DNA from: Phoronis australis
Lineage: Eukaryota > Phoronida > Phoronidae
Length of the DNA stretch: 64,000 bases
Reading direction: 5' to 3'
Assembly (NCBI GenBank): GCA_002633005.1
Contig: NMRA01000044.1
Span: forward strand, 911,568-975,567
The translations under genes and the position numbers were made by a program. Under the pieces are notes generated by a model. The model was given only the letters and a program-made list of their open reading frames with translations, ran no database searches and was not told the origin of the DNA. Each line of letters begins with the position of its first letter. The first letter of the stretch is position 1. Below, piece by piece: positions 25,400 through 35,689 of this stretch.

Positions 25400-25790
25400 T
25401 TTTCAGGTGGTGATGTGGGTGTGAAATTTGAACAACCATCATTCCAAAGAGTCAGGGCAATGCCCACTTTTATACAACTGGACCACTGTACCTGGGCCAG
25501 AAAGAATTTGTAGCACGGTGATATTGAAACAGAGATACACTTTTTATTTGATTGTCTTGTCCTTGCTGACCTACAGAAATATGTATTACCACAATGCATT
25601 GTCAAAGGCACTCTTAGGTTCAGATTCTGTGTATGTTTTAAGAAATACAGCCTCCTTCATCCAACAAGCAATGGCAATTAGTAGCAAAATTATGAGTATT
25701 TGTTGAACTGGCAAGAGTATACTGTTGCTGAACTGTGGGCCAACGGCCCCATGAGTTTTGAAATAAGCGTTTTGTTTGTTTGTTTGTTTA
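25400..25790 (+). mobile_element. Degenerate non-LTR retrotransposon (LINE) 3' end
   Basis: A plus-strand frame near 25520-25600 reads IETEIHFLFDCLVLADLQKY. This matches the C-terminal signature of many LINE ORF2 proteins (Cys pair, then E-x-HFLF-x-C, then L...R/K-Y). The frame is broken upstream by a stop. The segment ends near a (TTTG)n tract (25771-25789), a common LINE 3' tail. The antisense and other-frame ORFs here are shadows. The LINE clade cannot be assigned. Confidence 0.45.
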
Positions 25791-26039
25791 TAACTGGACC
25801 ACTACCAAAAACATCCATAGAAAAATTAGTCACCCCTTGGAGATTTGTTCCAATATTTTGCATGGTTTTAAACCTATCAAAAGGCTTACTTATTGAATCA
25901 AAGTTTGTTGACTCCCTTAGGACTGTAGTAATAACCCAACAAATCTAGAAGTAGTTTTTAAAATCCTCCATTAGTGTTCAGTGGTAAAATGGACACTCAT
26001 TAAGTGATCCTAACCTTTTGAAAACGACTTTTATTTCTA

Positions 26040-26540
26040 ATATAAAAATTAGAAAAACACCTCAAGTAGAGAATCTGGCCATGAAAACCTCCATCCACCT
26101 GAACAATATCCTCACCTTATCCCAGTCCAGATAAAATGGAATCTATAGATATCATCTGGAAACAGCCTCCCAAATGTAACGGAAAGTCCTTTTGACAAAC
26201 TAAAAATGGCCACAAAAGGGGCAGTAATTTAATCTGCCCAAAAATCAACTGGTGCCAGCACATTATTGTCCTTACACCTCTGTTTCAGTTTCATTGAAAT
26301 TTGTCATTTGTTATCTAGATATCATTCAGAAATGTTCTTTCCCCAGATGACTGAAAAAGGCCCTTGTTGAGAATGAAACGGCCTCAAGAGGATGCTGCAG
26401 TGGTCAAATCCACCCCACGTCAACTGGAACGGTTGTATTGTTGTCACATAACTCTGTGTAAATTTTATTGAAATCTGTCCATCGGTTCTCAAAAGCCCCT
26501 CTGTCCTATTCAAGTGATGACTTCAACATTATGGGCCAAT
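26040..26540. repeat. Degenerate repeat, at least two units
   Basis: Two related stretches: 26200-26310 and 26370-26490 share 'aacggcctc/atggccac', 'tcaactgg', 'ttgtcc/ttgtca' and 'tttcattgaaatttgtc / tttattgaaatctgtcc' in order. The style resembles the repeat domain at 14190-15530. No coding capacity. Confidence 0.4.
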
Positions 26541-27295
26541 TTATTAAAATGATCTCTGAACTTTTTTGTCATGAAAAGAACATTATGTCATCAAAGGCAC
26601 TACTGAAGAGAGATAAACACATACAAAGCAGGCCAATATTTTGAATCTAACGCTGACGTAACAATCCGCTTTTCAGGCAATGCAACCTGACTTATGTGCT
26701 TGGGGAGGTAAAGCATGAGACATACTTCAATATTTTAAATTAAAATATTAATGTGAAGTGGAGTGACATGTCTAAAAATTTGCAGAATTATCATCAGTAT
26801 GCATTAGAAAGAAATGTCTTTTCAATATACATTTTGTCTCGTGACAAATCATGACTTGCAATCCTAGTTTCAGATAAGATGTTTATCTTTTATTTACTTA
26901 ACAATGTGATGACAACAAAGACAACAGTTCTATTTACACACTTCTCAGTTAGCGATGTTTAGCCGCCTGGCTGAAGTGTTTTGAACCCGTGCTGTCATAC
27001 GTTTTATCACGCATTTGCTAATAAGGCTAGACTTAACAAGTCCCAGCAGGCGAGGGTGATGTCTCAAACTAGTTGTTTGAATGATATCAGTGTTCTCCAC
27101 AACCTGCATCAATTTTTTGAATTTTGTCATGATGAATTTTTGTTAGCGTGGAGTTTGAAGAGTTGCGAGATTTCTTAATTTTATTACAATTTAGATTTTT
27201 GGTAGATTCCAATGCATTTATTAGGTACTTTCAGTTGCATTTTAATTTTCTTTTGTGGAGAATACCTGATAAAGCGCAACCTTACAGGTGAATAT

Positions 27296-27455
27296 TTTGT
27301 ACAGTCAAGAATTTTCTGGTGTTATTGGTATTTCATCCAGTCAAGAATTATAGTCTCTTGTGTTATTGGTATTTTGTCCAGTCCACAATTGTCTTGTGCT
27401 ATTAGTATTTTGTCCAGTCAAGAACTGCCTTGTGTTATTGGTATTTTTTCCTCCA
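27296..27455. repeat. Minisatellite, about four units of 36-41 bp
   Basis: Units carry 'cagtcaagaat...cttgtgttattggtatttt'. Successive CAG anchors fall at 27302, 27338, 27379 and 27415. The resulting 105-codon ORF (27212-27529) is repeat-derived. Confidence 0.75.
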
Positions 27456-27644
27456 TCCGATATTGTCTCAAGTGGGTATTAAGCATCATCTCGTCTTGGG
27501 AGAACATCAATTGCCATCTTATCATCTGAGGGAGGTATTTTGATCAGTATTTGTCTGAGATAGTGGAATTGTTTTGGGTAGGAGTTTTTTCCATCATTCT
27601 ACCACATTTGGCACACCAGCCTTCTTACCATGAGAAGCTTAAAC

Positions 27645-27840
27645 CCATATACTCCTATCAAAGTGGTTATAACATTTACAAACTGATTTAAAGGTTATAA
27701 CTCTTGGTGAACACTTTAAAACCAACTTCATAAGTTGTAACTGTAGCACGGTTATAAACCTTTGAGAGGATTTTTTGTTCCAGAGGTTATAACCGTTGTG
27801 ATCGGTGTGAACGTGGTAGCAGCAAAAGTTATAACTCATT
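27645..27840. repeat. Cluster of GGTTATAAC motifs, probable palindromic element remnant
   Basis: (g/a)gttataac occurs at least four times within about 180 bp. Two of them, with adjacent 'ggtgaacac' and 'ggtgtgaac' blocks, are arranged partly inverted. This is consistent with a decayed miniature inverted-repeat element. No clean ends. Confidence 0.35.
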
Positions 27841-27960
27841 AGGTGGCACTGCAGTCAAATCTCGCTGGTATCAATTGTTCATGGATGCATTAACTGGCGT
27901 GAATCAGACAGCTACTAAAACCACAAATGAACTGTCAGTGTGAAGGGCAACAGTCACAAA

Positions 27961-28418
27961 ACAGCTACAACTATAGTGCCGTTTACACTTACAAAGTTGA
28001 CACGGATCAGCTGACACGGAACAAGTTGTTCCAGTGTGTAAACGGACTGACACGGTGCAAATTGACATCGCGGTGACAAATTTTTGCCACACGTTTTTGA
28101 GGTATAGTAATTTGCGCCCGAACATCTTGCGCCATGTCAATTTTAAGTCTAAACGCGAAACTGGAGTAAGGCGGAAAGGATCATCTCTACTGCGCTTGTG
28201 CAATGACCTACATACAGGTTCTTTGTCTCTGCAACTCTCGTCAATTGTAAACCTGCGCATGTGCGTTCCAGTCTCTCCAGCCTTTAATTTCAGTCTTGCC
28301 ACGGTTAGTGAGTTGGGTGTGTAAAGGGCTGCTTGACACAGGTCAGTTTGCTCCGTGTCAGTTGCGCCGGGCCAAAAGTTGATGTCTAAACGGGACTTAT
28401 GAAAAGAGTTACAACCAT
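27961..28418. mobile_element. Inverted-repeat element (MITE-like), imperfect arms of about 60-75 bp
   Basis: The left arm 27963-28024 contains gtgccgtttacacttacaaa, then gttgacacgg and gctgacacgg. The right arm 28342-28418 read on minus contains agtcccgtttagacatcaac, then caactgacacgg. The arms are imperfect and separated by about 320 bp. The longest ORF of the window (minus 27904-28569, 221 codons) crosses the element. An 8-nt insertion in the second allele, near 35875, breaks that ORF, so it is not a conserved gene. Confidence 0.45.
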
Positions 28419-28631
28419 GTTTAGTTGGTCTGAACTTTACTGACATGATCTGTGGCATTTTTGTGAACACTTCTTTAAGCATCTGATCGAGCCTCCAAGT
28501 CCAATCTCTACTAATTCCACATCTGAATACTGTTATAGTTTTGTCTCCAGAGTCCATCATGTATCCCATGTGGTTAGCTGGTCTGGATGCTGGGGCACTC
28601 TGACCTTCCCATTTGGAAGAAAGTCACCCCC

Positions 28632-28632
28632 N
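28632..28632. other. Single N in C-rich tract
   Basis: Ambiguous base inside a poly-C stretch flanked by a near-duplicate (cccccc-n-g...cccccc). The second allele reads straight through near 36000. This looks like a contig join or homopolymer problem. Confidence 0.8.
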
Positions 28633-31551
28633 GAAAAAAGTCCCCCCCCCCGGAAAATTAACAGCATCTGACATCAACATGAATCACAATTTGGATGATG
28701 GACCTAACGTAAAAATTAAGATGAAAATTAAAAAACGAATTTGAAAACAAACAGCATAAGGAGACCTATAACGTGACTGTAATTAGGGCCAAGATTGGAC
28801 ACTTCAGCTGTTACTCAGTCTTGGCAAACCGTAGCTTAATTAAAATTAACTGGTGGTCATTTCATTCCAACAGGGCGTTAGACTGTGAGTAAGGACCTCT
28901 TCAAAATGACCATCCCCGGACTTTACTGGATTACGATTAAATTTTGTGGACTAAAATCACAAACAAAATCACTTTCATAAGATACTGAGCAGTACCAACC
29001 ATTTGTGGATTATGAGAAATGAGTAAAAAGAGATACAGCACTCCTGAATAGATTTAATAGACAACTTATAATTAGTATACATTGTTAATTAGTCCTTCCT
29101 TCTAATATGTAGTGTTGAAAATCTGACTCTTTTTATTGCTCACAATCTTGTGTTGGTTGCATTCAAGAAGACAATATACAATCCTTTAATCCATGCAGTA
29201 ACTGTCTGATCCTGGACAAAAGTAGAACACATAAATTCTGCATCAAAACATTGTTTCATTTCTTCAATCATAGGTGTGCTCATTTTCAATCACCAATATA
29301 TTACCCGTAGATAAAATTTAACTTTGGACAACAAATTTTACCAAAATTTTTACACCTAATTTTGTTGCTATGAATACTGAAATTTTAACAAATGTTCAGA
29401 AAAAAGTTAAGCCAACATTTATTCTTGCTAAGAAATTTGACAAAAAACGACAATCCCTTTTCCTGTCATATTCTATTTTTAAACTGCACAATCTAAATAG
29501 TTCATGCACAGTTTCTAATCACAAGCAATACTCTGATGATTTGAATGTGTTATCTTTAGAAGGGAACTGCTAAAACATCTAGATACTAATTTTGTGGAAA
29601 TAATAAGATTTTAATCTACCATAGCAATCTGTGCTACGCAAGCCCCAGGTGAGCAGATTAACCTAAAAAATACTAACACTGTATCAAAATCCTAGAGACA
29701 GAGAAAAGGGACTTAATCAAAATAAACACAGGTGAGGAGACTGTCGATATAATTTAATCAATTTGTTTTACCTGGACTTACAGGTAATAATATCTCCAGA
29801 TTACCAACGAGATAAGGAACTACAGAACTGATTTAAGACAATTTCCTATACCATATTATCAGACAAAGTATCAAAATGCTACCAAAGTCTGGCATTACCT
29901 AACAAAAAATCAGCTCAAAAAAGTTATAAATGGGCTCTGTGATTAAGCCATCAAACCATTTCCCAAAAAGAGACAGTCACACAGAATGATAAATGATGAT
30001 TGTTTGTATTTTATTTGGGTGCCAAGAAGAAGACCAAAAACATACATACATACTCAAATAACCCAATTTCTGCACTCATTCAAGAAAGAGGGCTGAACAG
30101 TGTTTATGGGTAGACTCCATGAATCTCAAAAGCATCATGGTTACACTTGAAGGACAAGCGGAAACTATTCAATACAGCAATGGGAATTGTTAGAATATAG
30201 TGCACACACTATAAATAATTGGACAAAATGTCACAAATGAGTGTGACAAGAGAACTTTCCGCGTCACGACAGGCGCCACGAATTCACGACCAAGAAGAAC
30301 ACACAGCTGGAATGATTAGTCATACAGTGTGTGCCACAAGTATCCAGACAAAATGACCCTGAATTCCCTGTAATGACGTCTGGGTGGAAGCCGCAATCAT
30401 CTTCGGAGTAATCCTCTCTCATGACCGAGAATGACAGGAAATTAAACGGAATTTTAATAAGATGGCTTAAAGCCATGCTATAATTACAATTTTACCCGCC
30501 ACTTTTTTACCACTCCTTGGTGTTAACAGAATTAACTGTCATTGCAGCGAAAACGTTTTTTTTTGTCTTATTAATTTTTTCTTGTACTGTAAGTGATGCA
30601 GTGGTTTCCACTGCCTGTTTCAACATGTCCCCATTACTTGTTTGCTAGCAGTTGTGACAGGTTTGAATGGCCCGCGACCTGTTTGGAAAAATAGCAACCA
30701 GTTTGGAAGAGAGGCATCACCATTGCTAACCACTGCTTTAAATTGCAACAATAACTGGCCCATTGAAACTTATAAAGGCCAATTAGTGGGTACCACAAGG
30801 CAGGTAAATGTGCACTTAAGGTTATGTCCAACCTTGTTTAGTGGCCTCCATTCTAACACTTATATCAAAAAAACTAAGCTTTGTCAACTAGTAAAAGTAA
30901 ATATTTTCTGAAAGAACAAAGACCAGGAAATATAAATATACTTTTTATATTTATTTGTCATTATTATTTTTACGTAAAAACCTTTTTTAAGTAAAAATTT
31001 CATTTTTAAGAAAGGTACTTTCATAGCAAAATAACCACTCGGTCGATTTTAACGAAACCTTTTTTAAATGAAAACTTCATCAATTACCTCAAAAACGCTG
31101 TTAGAAATTTTGGATTAGTTTGTTCGTTTGGTTTCTATGACAAATAAACTCGCAAAACATAAGGTATTTTTGTAAAAAATTGAAGTTGTATTCGTCTTTG
31201 CCACTTTACACAAAAACTAAGCTTTTATATTAAAAATCCTAACAGTGTTTTTGAGATTGGTGACTAAATATTAAGTTTGGAAAGTTTCAGCGAAATCCAT
31301 CGAGCCATTTTCGAGAACTCGTGTTCCTAAGTTCAAATAAAGTCGATTTGCCGAAGCCGAGAAAAAGCCGATTAAACTGGGACACGTGAAAATCTCTAAG
31401 TCTTTGGTTAATTATTCTGTGAAAACTTTTTTTCGGTATACATAAAATATAGAATCCTTAACTATGTCACCTATTTCAATGTTTTCTTGCAATGTCAACT
31501 AATTTTGCAGTGCCTAACTAACTTAAATATCATTAAAACCTCAAATAGACC

Positions 31552-32387
31552 TATCTTTCGCAGCCAACTTCTGCCGTTTTGTACGACCTACTTAGAAAAG
31601 TAGGTCACAGTTCATAGCCTGTACACGTCACGTGCTGAGAGACTGATACCAAAGCAAGTAAGAAATGGATAACAAAAATTGAATTGGTGGTTAAAGTAAG
31701 TCGTTAACATGAAATCAAAATATCGAAATGTTAACTTAATAATTGAATTAAGGAATAAGGGGGAGGATTTATCTCTTTTCACAACTTTCTGTGTTCATGA
31801 CCAGACTGAGGCCTGAGGCAACTCGTAGCATTCGTTTTCAACGTCAACGGTCGTATGCATGTAAACGCACAACGCCCTTAGGATCAAAACTACGTTTTGT
31901 CTTCGTTTTCCCCGGCACCATTCTATCATAACCACACCTCGTTGGTTCAATGTTATGGCGAATTTGTGAATGAAAGGACTGAGGGTATACCAAAGCTGTT
32001 CTATACCTGGCGGGAGACTCGATTTACTTGAAAGCCCTTTAACCTTTGACCGTGGATAAGTGGTAAACAAATATCCACGCGGTTGTGCGGTTTCAAGGTG
32101 GTTCTGCTAAATCTTTTTTTTCTCGCTACGCAGTATATATTTCGTATTTGAAGTTCCCCGAGAATGAAGATAAGGTATTTTGCTAGACACAAGTGAAATT
32201 TTGTAAAAATGGCCAATTTTTGTGAATAAGGTTGGAAATATCCTTAAGGTAACATAAGACCGTGTCAACAAGTCTGAGTATTCAGTCAAATGTCCACAAA
32301 ACTGTTGATTTTAACTCAATAAAAGTATACATTTTCCGAAAGCAGAAATACTGCAGAATTTGATTTTTGAGTTTTTACCAATCTGTC
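31552..32387. repeat. 836-bp segment present in allele A and absent from allele B
   Basis: Allele B runs directly from 'cctcaaatagac' to 'cattgattggatcagg' (near 38901). Allele A has 836 extra bases there, with one base of ambiguity (C) at the junction. There are no terminal inverted repeats or target duplication. The right edge lies inside a dispersed repeat that is intact in allele A, so B appears to carry a deletion. A 9-bp perfect hairpin (gacctactt-agaa-aagtaggtc) lies near the left edge. Confidence 0.7.
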
Positions 32388-32770
32388 ATTGATTGGATCA
32401 GGTGACCAGACCAATTCTTTTTTAGAAAAATCAAGCTACAAGATGATCAAATTTTATTGCTTATATAAATGTTCAGTCATATTTCAAAAACTTTGTTTCA
32501 CTTTTGAAAAATATTACATTTTTTTGTTTTATGCAACTTTAAGAATTTTTTAAGAAAATCATGAAGTGTTATTTTTTAAAGCCACCTCATGCAAAAGTGG
32601 AACTTATCAAATCAATTTTAACAGTGTTTTCGAGAACAGTGCTCATAAAGCATAATATCTAATAGTTTCGTATGAATTCGTAACTGTCCCACGTCTGAGA
32701 TACGATGTTCTGAACTTTAAGCCAGACTTGGACATTTTTAGGGTCCGACATAACATTATGGTAGTTTAGC
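32270..32770. repeat. Dispersed repeat family, copy in allele A
   Basis: Shares ordered blocks with 50780-51260: cgaaagcagaaat, ccaatctgtcatt, caagtgacca/caggtgacca, tcatgcaaaagtgg, 'cataaagcataatatcta' and 'gagatacgatgtt/gagatatgacatt'. The allele B version is at 38900-39260, lacking its left part. Shadow ORFs here are not genes. Confidence 0.6.
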
Positions 32771-33759
32771 TGGCTGCAAGTACACCAATACATTTGGAGA
32801 CGGAGGAGCTCGAAATTCACTCTAGGTGTCACAAGTGAAGCAAAGGACATTACCGCAGAAATGCCCTCATTCAGGCAAATCACGTGGGTCCCTTATCGCA
32901 CAAACGACACGCTGATGAACTGCATTCTGCTCTCAGTCTATTCAAACATTAATAAAAGGGTTTTTATTCCTGACCGCCACCTTGTGGACATCGAGTCGCT
33001 CAGTGAGAGAATGTCAGTCACCAAGTGCTTTCAACATTTTTGTTGGCATTGTCGCACTTATGACAGGCTTCTCCTCTGTTACAGAGAACATTTCGACATC
33101 TCATTACCAGTCAACAGAGTGATACAGAACTTTGAACAATTATTTTTACCATGTACTGTAGGATAACCAGCTGTGAGATTTGTTAACACATGATCACTTA
33201 ATTATTCCATTGAATAAATTGATCGTGAGGTGATAAATAATTCATGATAATTTTAAGTACCAGGAAGGGCAAATAACATGAAGGTTTAATTAAAAAGTGT
33301 AACTTATTTAAGCTGTCTTAAAATTGTAAATATTTAATTTGTTGTAAGCGCCACCTTGTGACTTCCTGGAGAACTGTGTGTACAAGTAGTAATACAGAAA
33401 ACAATTTGTAAATAAATTACGGTTCTAAAAAACACCACAACTGATACACTTAAAAACAATAATTGTAAATGTATAGAAACCCTAGTTATTCCAAATATTA
33501 TGCAATCGTTGTTTGATAGTGAAATGAACAAACAATAAAAACTGGGCTTTTTTTCATTAGGGTAACAATGACATATTACCATACTCCTTCACATAAAAAT
33601 AGCATCGCAAAACAACACTTTCAAGAAATTGTAATGCTAGCTGGTTCTCGGATGGTTTCCAGCACCGGCAGACCCAGGGTTGTTTGTAAAGTAGTACTTC
33701 ATTTGCATATTCACAATTTAATGAGGCACAGCACCTTTAAGCAAGATTATGCAGGTCCC

Positions 33760-33905
33760 TAGAAAAATTCCAGAAATGGCCGATCCGATTCATACGGTAT
33801 TACATTTTTACATACAACACTTTAAGCATTGTTCTCACAAATGCTGCTTTTAAAATGTTTTACTTTTGTATGAGCAATAAAAATAGGACTTTCAAAAAAA
33901 AACAA
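33760..33905. repeat. Second dispersed repeat family, copy 1
   Basis: Blocks 'aaatggccgatccgattcatacg', 'ctttaagcattgttctc' and 'aatgc-gcttttaaa' recur in order at 49325-49460 with moderate divergence. Confidence 0.4.
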
Positions 33906-34777
33906 TAACTTAGAAATCTGCGACAGAGCTTTTGAGTTTTCATCATGAACAATTATATCAAATGAAATTTAATTATATAATTGATACAATTAGGAACCAG
34001 TAAATAGTTCCTAGTATCAATGAACTTTTCTTTTTGCTAAATTTTACCAGAAAGATCAAGATGCTCACATGACCCAATTCAACTGGCAGTTAGGAAAAAC
34101 GCAAAAAATCAAATTCCACATGTTTTCTTACTGGGTTAAAATATATACTTGTAGATACTTGGCCATAAATATTTAGACTTGTCGATAAGCGACTCCATAA
34201 TCTTAACAAAGTAATCAATTATCACAAGTTTCTTTACCTCAACATTTTTTCAATCATGGCAGTATCTTTAGTGGTCTAGGTAATTTAATTAGACTTTCCA
34301 ATAACTGGACCTCCTGTAGAAAAACTGGCTGTTAACACTGAGTAGAATCAGATTTCAAATGGTCTTTTCTCTCCGTGGATTTAGCCGATTAGAAGTTGAT
34401 TGGAACTTCAGGTGTATGATCTACCTGTAGGGAGTTCCCCTGCAGTAGCTCATGGGGTAATCAACCATAAGGTTTATTAGGATTATCCCCTTAACTAACT
34501 TGTGACATTTTTTTTGGATGTTGCCAAAACAGGCTTTCTTGGTAACTTGACATATCTGATCACACAAGTGTGACAAAATGTCAAACTTAGTTCTTTCACA
34601 CTCCCATAGGTAAAACCTTCACATCTACAAACAACACCAAACTGTTATTTCTGAAGTCCATAATAGGACAACAAGACATACACACACAACCCTCAGGCTT
34701 GGGAGTAAATCCTTAGTGCAAACAGATTTAACTGTCAAATACTTTTAATTATTCATAATCTGCCAGTCAAATGTGTG

Positions 34778-34783
34778 TTTATT
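34778..34783 (-). terminator. Polyadenylation signal AATAAA (allele A)
   Basis: Minus-strand AATAAA shortly after the exon ending at 34790. It is identical in position to the allele B signal at 40391-40396. Confidence 0.5.
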
Positions 34784-34789
34784 TTAAAC

Positions 34790-34978
34790 TTAAGATGTCA
34801 TTAAAGCTTTAAGCCACATGGAAAATTTCCACTTCAGTTCATTTGAACTGAGCAGTGCAGTGTGCCTTTGTGCCTTATGGTTTTGGCAACAATAGGTCTT
34901 CCAGTATATGGGCATGCCTTCTGTTACTTGACTATTACCAGCAGACCTTGTATTCCACTCAGCACATTCCCCTGGCAA
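34790..34978 (-). CDS. Terminal exon of small Cys/His-rich gene, allele A (frameshifted)
   Basis: Allelic copy of exon 40452-40592. It starts after the same acceptor (catgtttcattcag) and reads LPGECAEWNTRSAGNSQVTE. Allele B has one extra G in the stretch after ...AQRHT. Allele A therefore runs in a different frame to a later TAA, giving 62 codons here instead of 46. Exon 1 is absent from this copy because the contig stops at the N at 35689. Which allele is functional cannot be decided here. Confidence 0.5.
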   Translation of the reverse strand: MPGECAEWNTRSAGNSQVTEGMPIYWKTYCCQNHKAQRHTALLSSNELKWKFSMWLKALMTS

Positions 34979-35123
34979 CTGAATGAAACATGAAACTAGA
35001 AAATTTGAATTATTGGACGTTTAATATTGGTATTTCAGTATTATTGACATTTTTTTCTGGTAAATTCAAACCTCAATACGCCCCAGACTTCAAGAACAAG
35101 AACATATACCACCGGGGAAAGCA

Positions 35124-35128
35124 CCAGG
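35124..35128. repeat. Target-site duplication CCAGG (left)
   Basis: CCAGG lies immediately left of the foldback element. The right copy is at 35528-35532. The empty allele has a single CCAGG at 40737-40741. Confidence 0.85.
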
Positions 35129-35527
35129 GCCCGGTCTCTAATCTTTGTACTCGAAACGAACTCGAAACTATTTTTGGCAATTTCTCTGCTCCTTTTGTGC
35201 GAACTTAAGATAATTGGTTATCAGACTGTGCTCGAATACATTATAGTTTATGCATAGGAGTTTCTAGTTCAAGTTTGCCCTTGAAGACCCTTGTATTCGT
35301 GCTACAAACTCGAGTAAAAACTCGAAACTTCGAGTTCAAACTCGAACTTATTGCTTTAATATTGGGTTTACAAACTGTGAACTAAGGGCAATAAATAATC
35401 TCCGTAAGTTATTGTGTACTCGAGCATAGAATAATAGACACTTATCTTGAGTTCGCCCAAAAGTAGCGTAAAAAATGCCAAACCTAATTTCGAGTTCCAT
35501 TTCGAGTAAAAAGATTGGAGACCGGGC
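35129..35527. mobile_element. 399-bp foldback MITE, insertion polymorphism
   Basis: The ends are inverted: left GCCCGGTCTCTAATCTTT, right end read on minus GCCCGGTCTCCAATCTTT. Similarity continues inward for about 115-120 nt per arm (ACTCGAA motifs, GGCAwTT, GCGAACTyAAGATAA, GCTCGAxTACA), so the element can fold on itself. ACTCGAA/TTCGAGT recurs near both ends and in the centre. It is flanked by a 5-bp direct CCAGG. The other allele (40737-40741) has the uninterrupted site. There is no coding capacity. The superfamily is not assigned: a 5-bp duplication with these termini matches no group I know well. Confidence 0.88.
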
Positions 35528-35532
35528 CCAGG
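35528..35532. repeat. Target-site duplication CCAGG (right)
   Basis: Right copy of the 5-bp duplication flanking the foldback element. Confidence 0.85.
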
Positions 35533-35688
35533 TTTCCTACTTAAAAACTCTCTGTGAAACTTGTGTTCACCACCACAGCAATGTTAATGAGATTTTGAAT
35601 TGAACAGTACGTGGATTTCATTCGCAACAAACAAACACGGACAAAAAATACTTGTCTACATGTGCTGTTATTGTTAGGTGTTGTGCAT

Positions 35689-35689
35689 N
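35689..35689. other. Single N: contig join between two alleles
   Basis: The left side matches up to 40897 and the right side restarts at the equivalent of 28323. This marks where one haplotype ends and the other begins. Confidence 0.85.

Larger units (their letters stand above)
28323..35688. repeat. Allele A of a redundantly assembled locus
   Basis: 28323-33382 matches 35690-39884, and 34271-35688 matches 39886-40897, in the same order and orientation. Only scattered substitutions and small indels separate them. The intervening 33383-34270 is missing from the second version exactly at a single N (39885). Both ends of the redundancy sit at Ns (35689, 39885). This is the pattern of two haplotypes placed in series rather than a genomic tandem duplication. 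Confidence 0.85.

Noticed and set aside
25396-25706. Open frames on both strands as host genes
   Set aside because: The region carries a LINE ORF2 C-terminal signature in a third, broken frame; these are shadows of that remnant.
27904-28569. 221-codon minus-strand ORF as a gene
   Set aside because: It lies across an inverted-repeat element and is frameshifted in the second allele.
29370-29573. 67-codon ORF repeated at 36721-36921
   Set aside because: Allelic copies of AT-rich sequence. The 3-nt in-frame difference is weak evidence, and the composition is not coding-like.
30264-30476. 70-codon minus ORF repeated at 37611-37823
   Set aside because: Most allelic differences within it change the amino acid, and there is no splice or start support.
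32861-33166. 101-codon ORF present in both alleles (also 39363-39668)
   Set aside because: Presence in two alleles is not evidence of selection. It lies beside a dispersed repeat, and I found no splice sites or recognisable motif.
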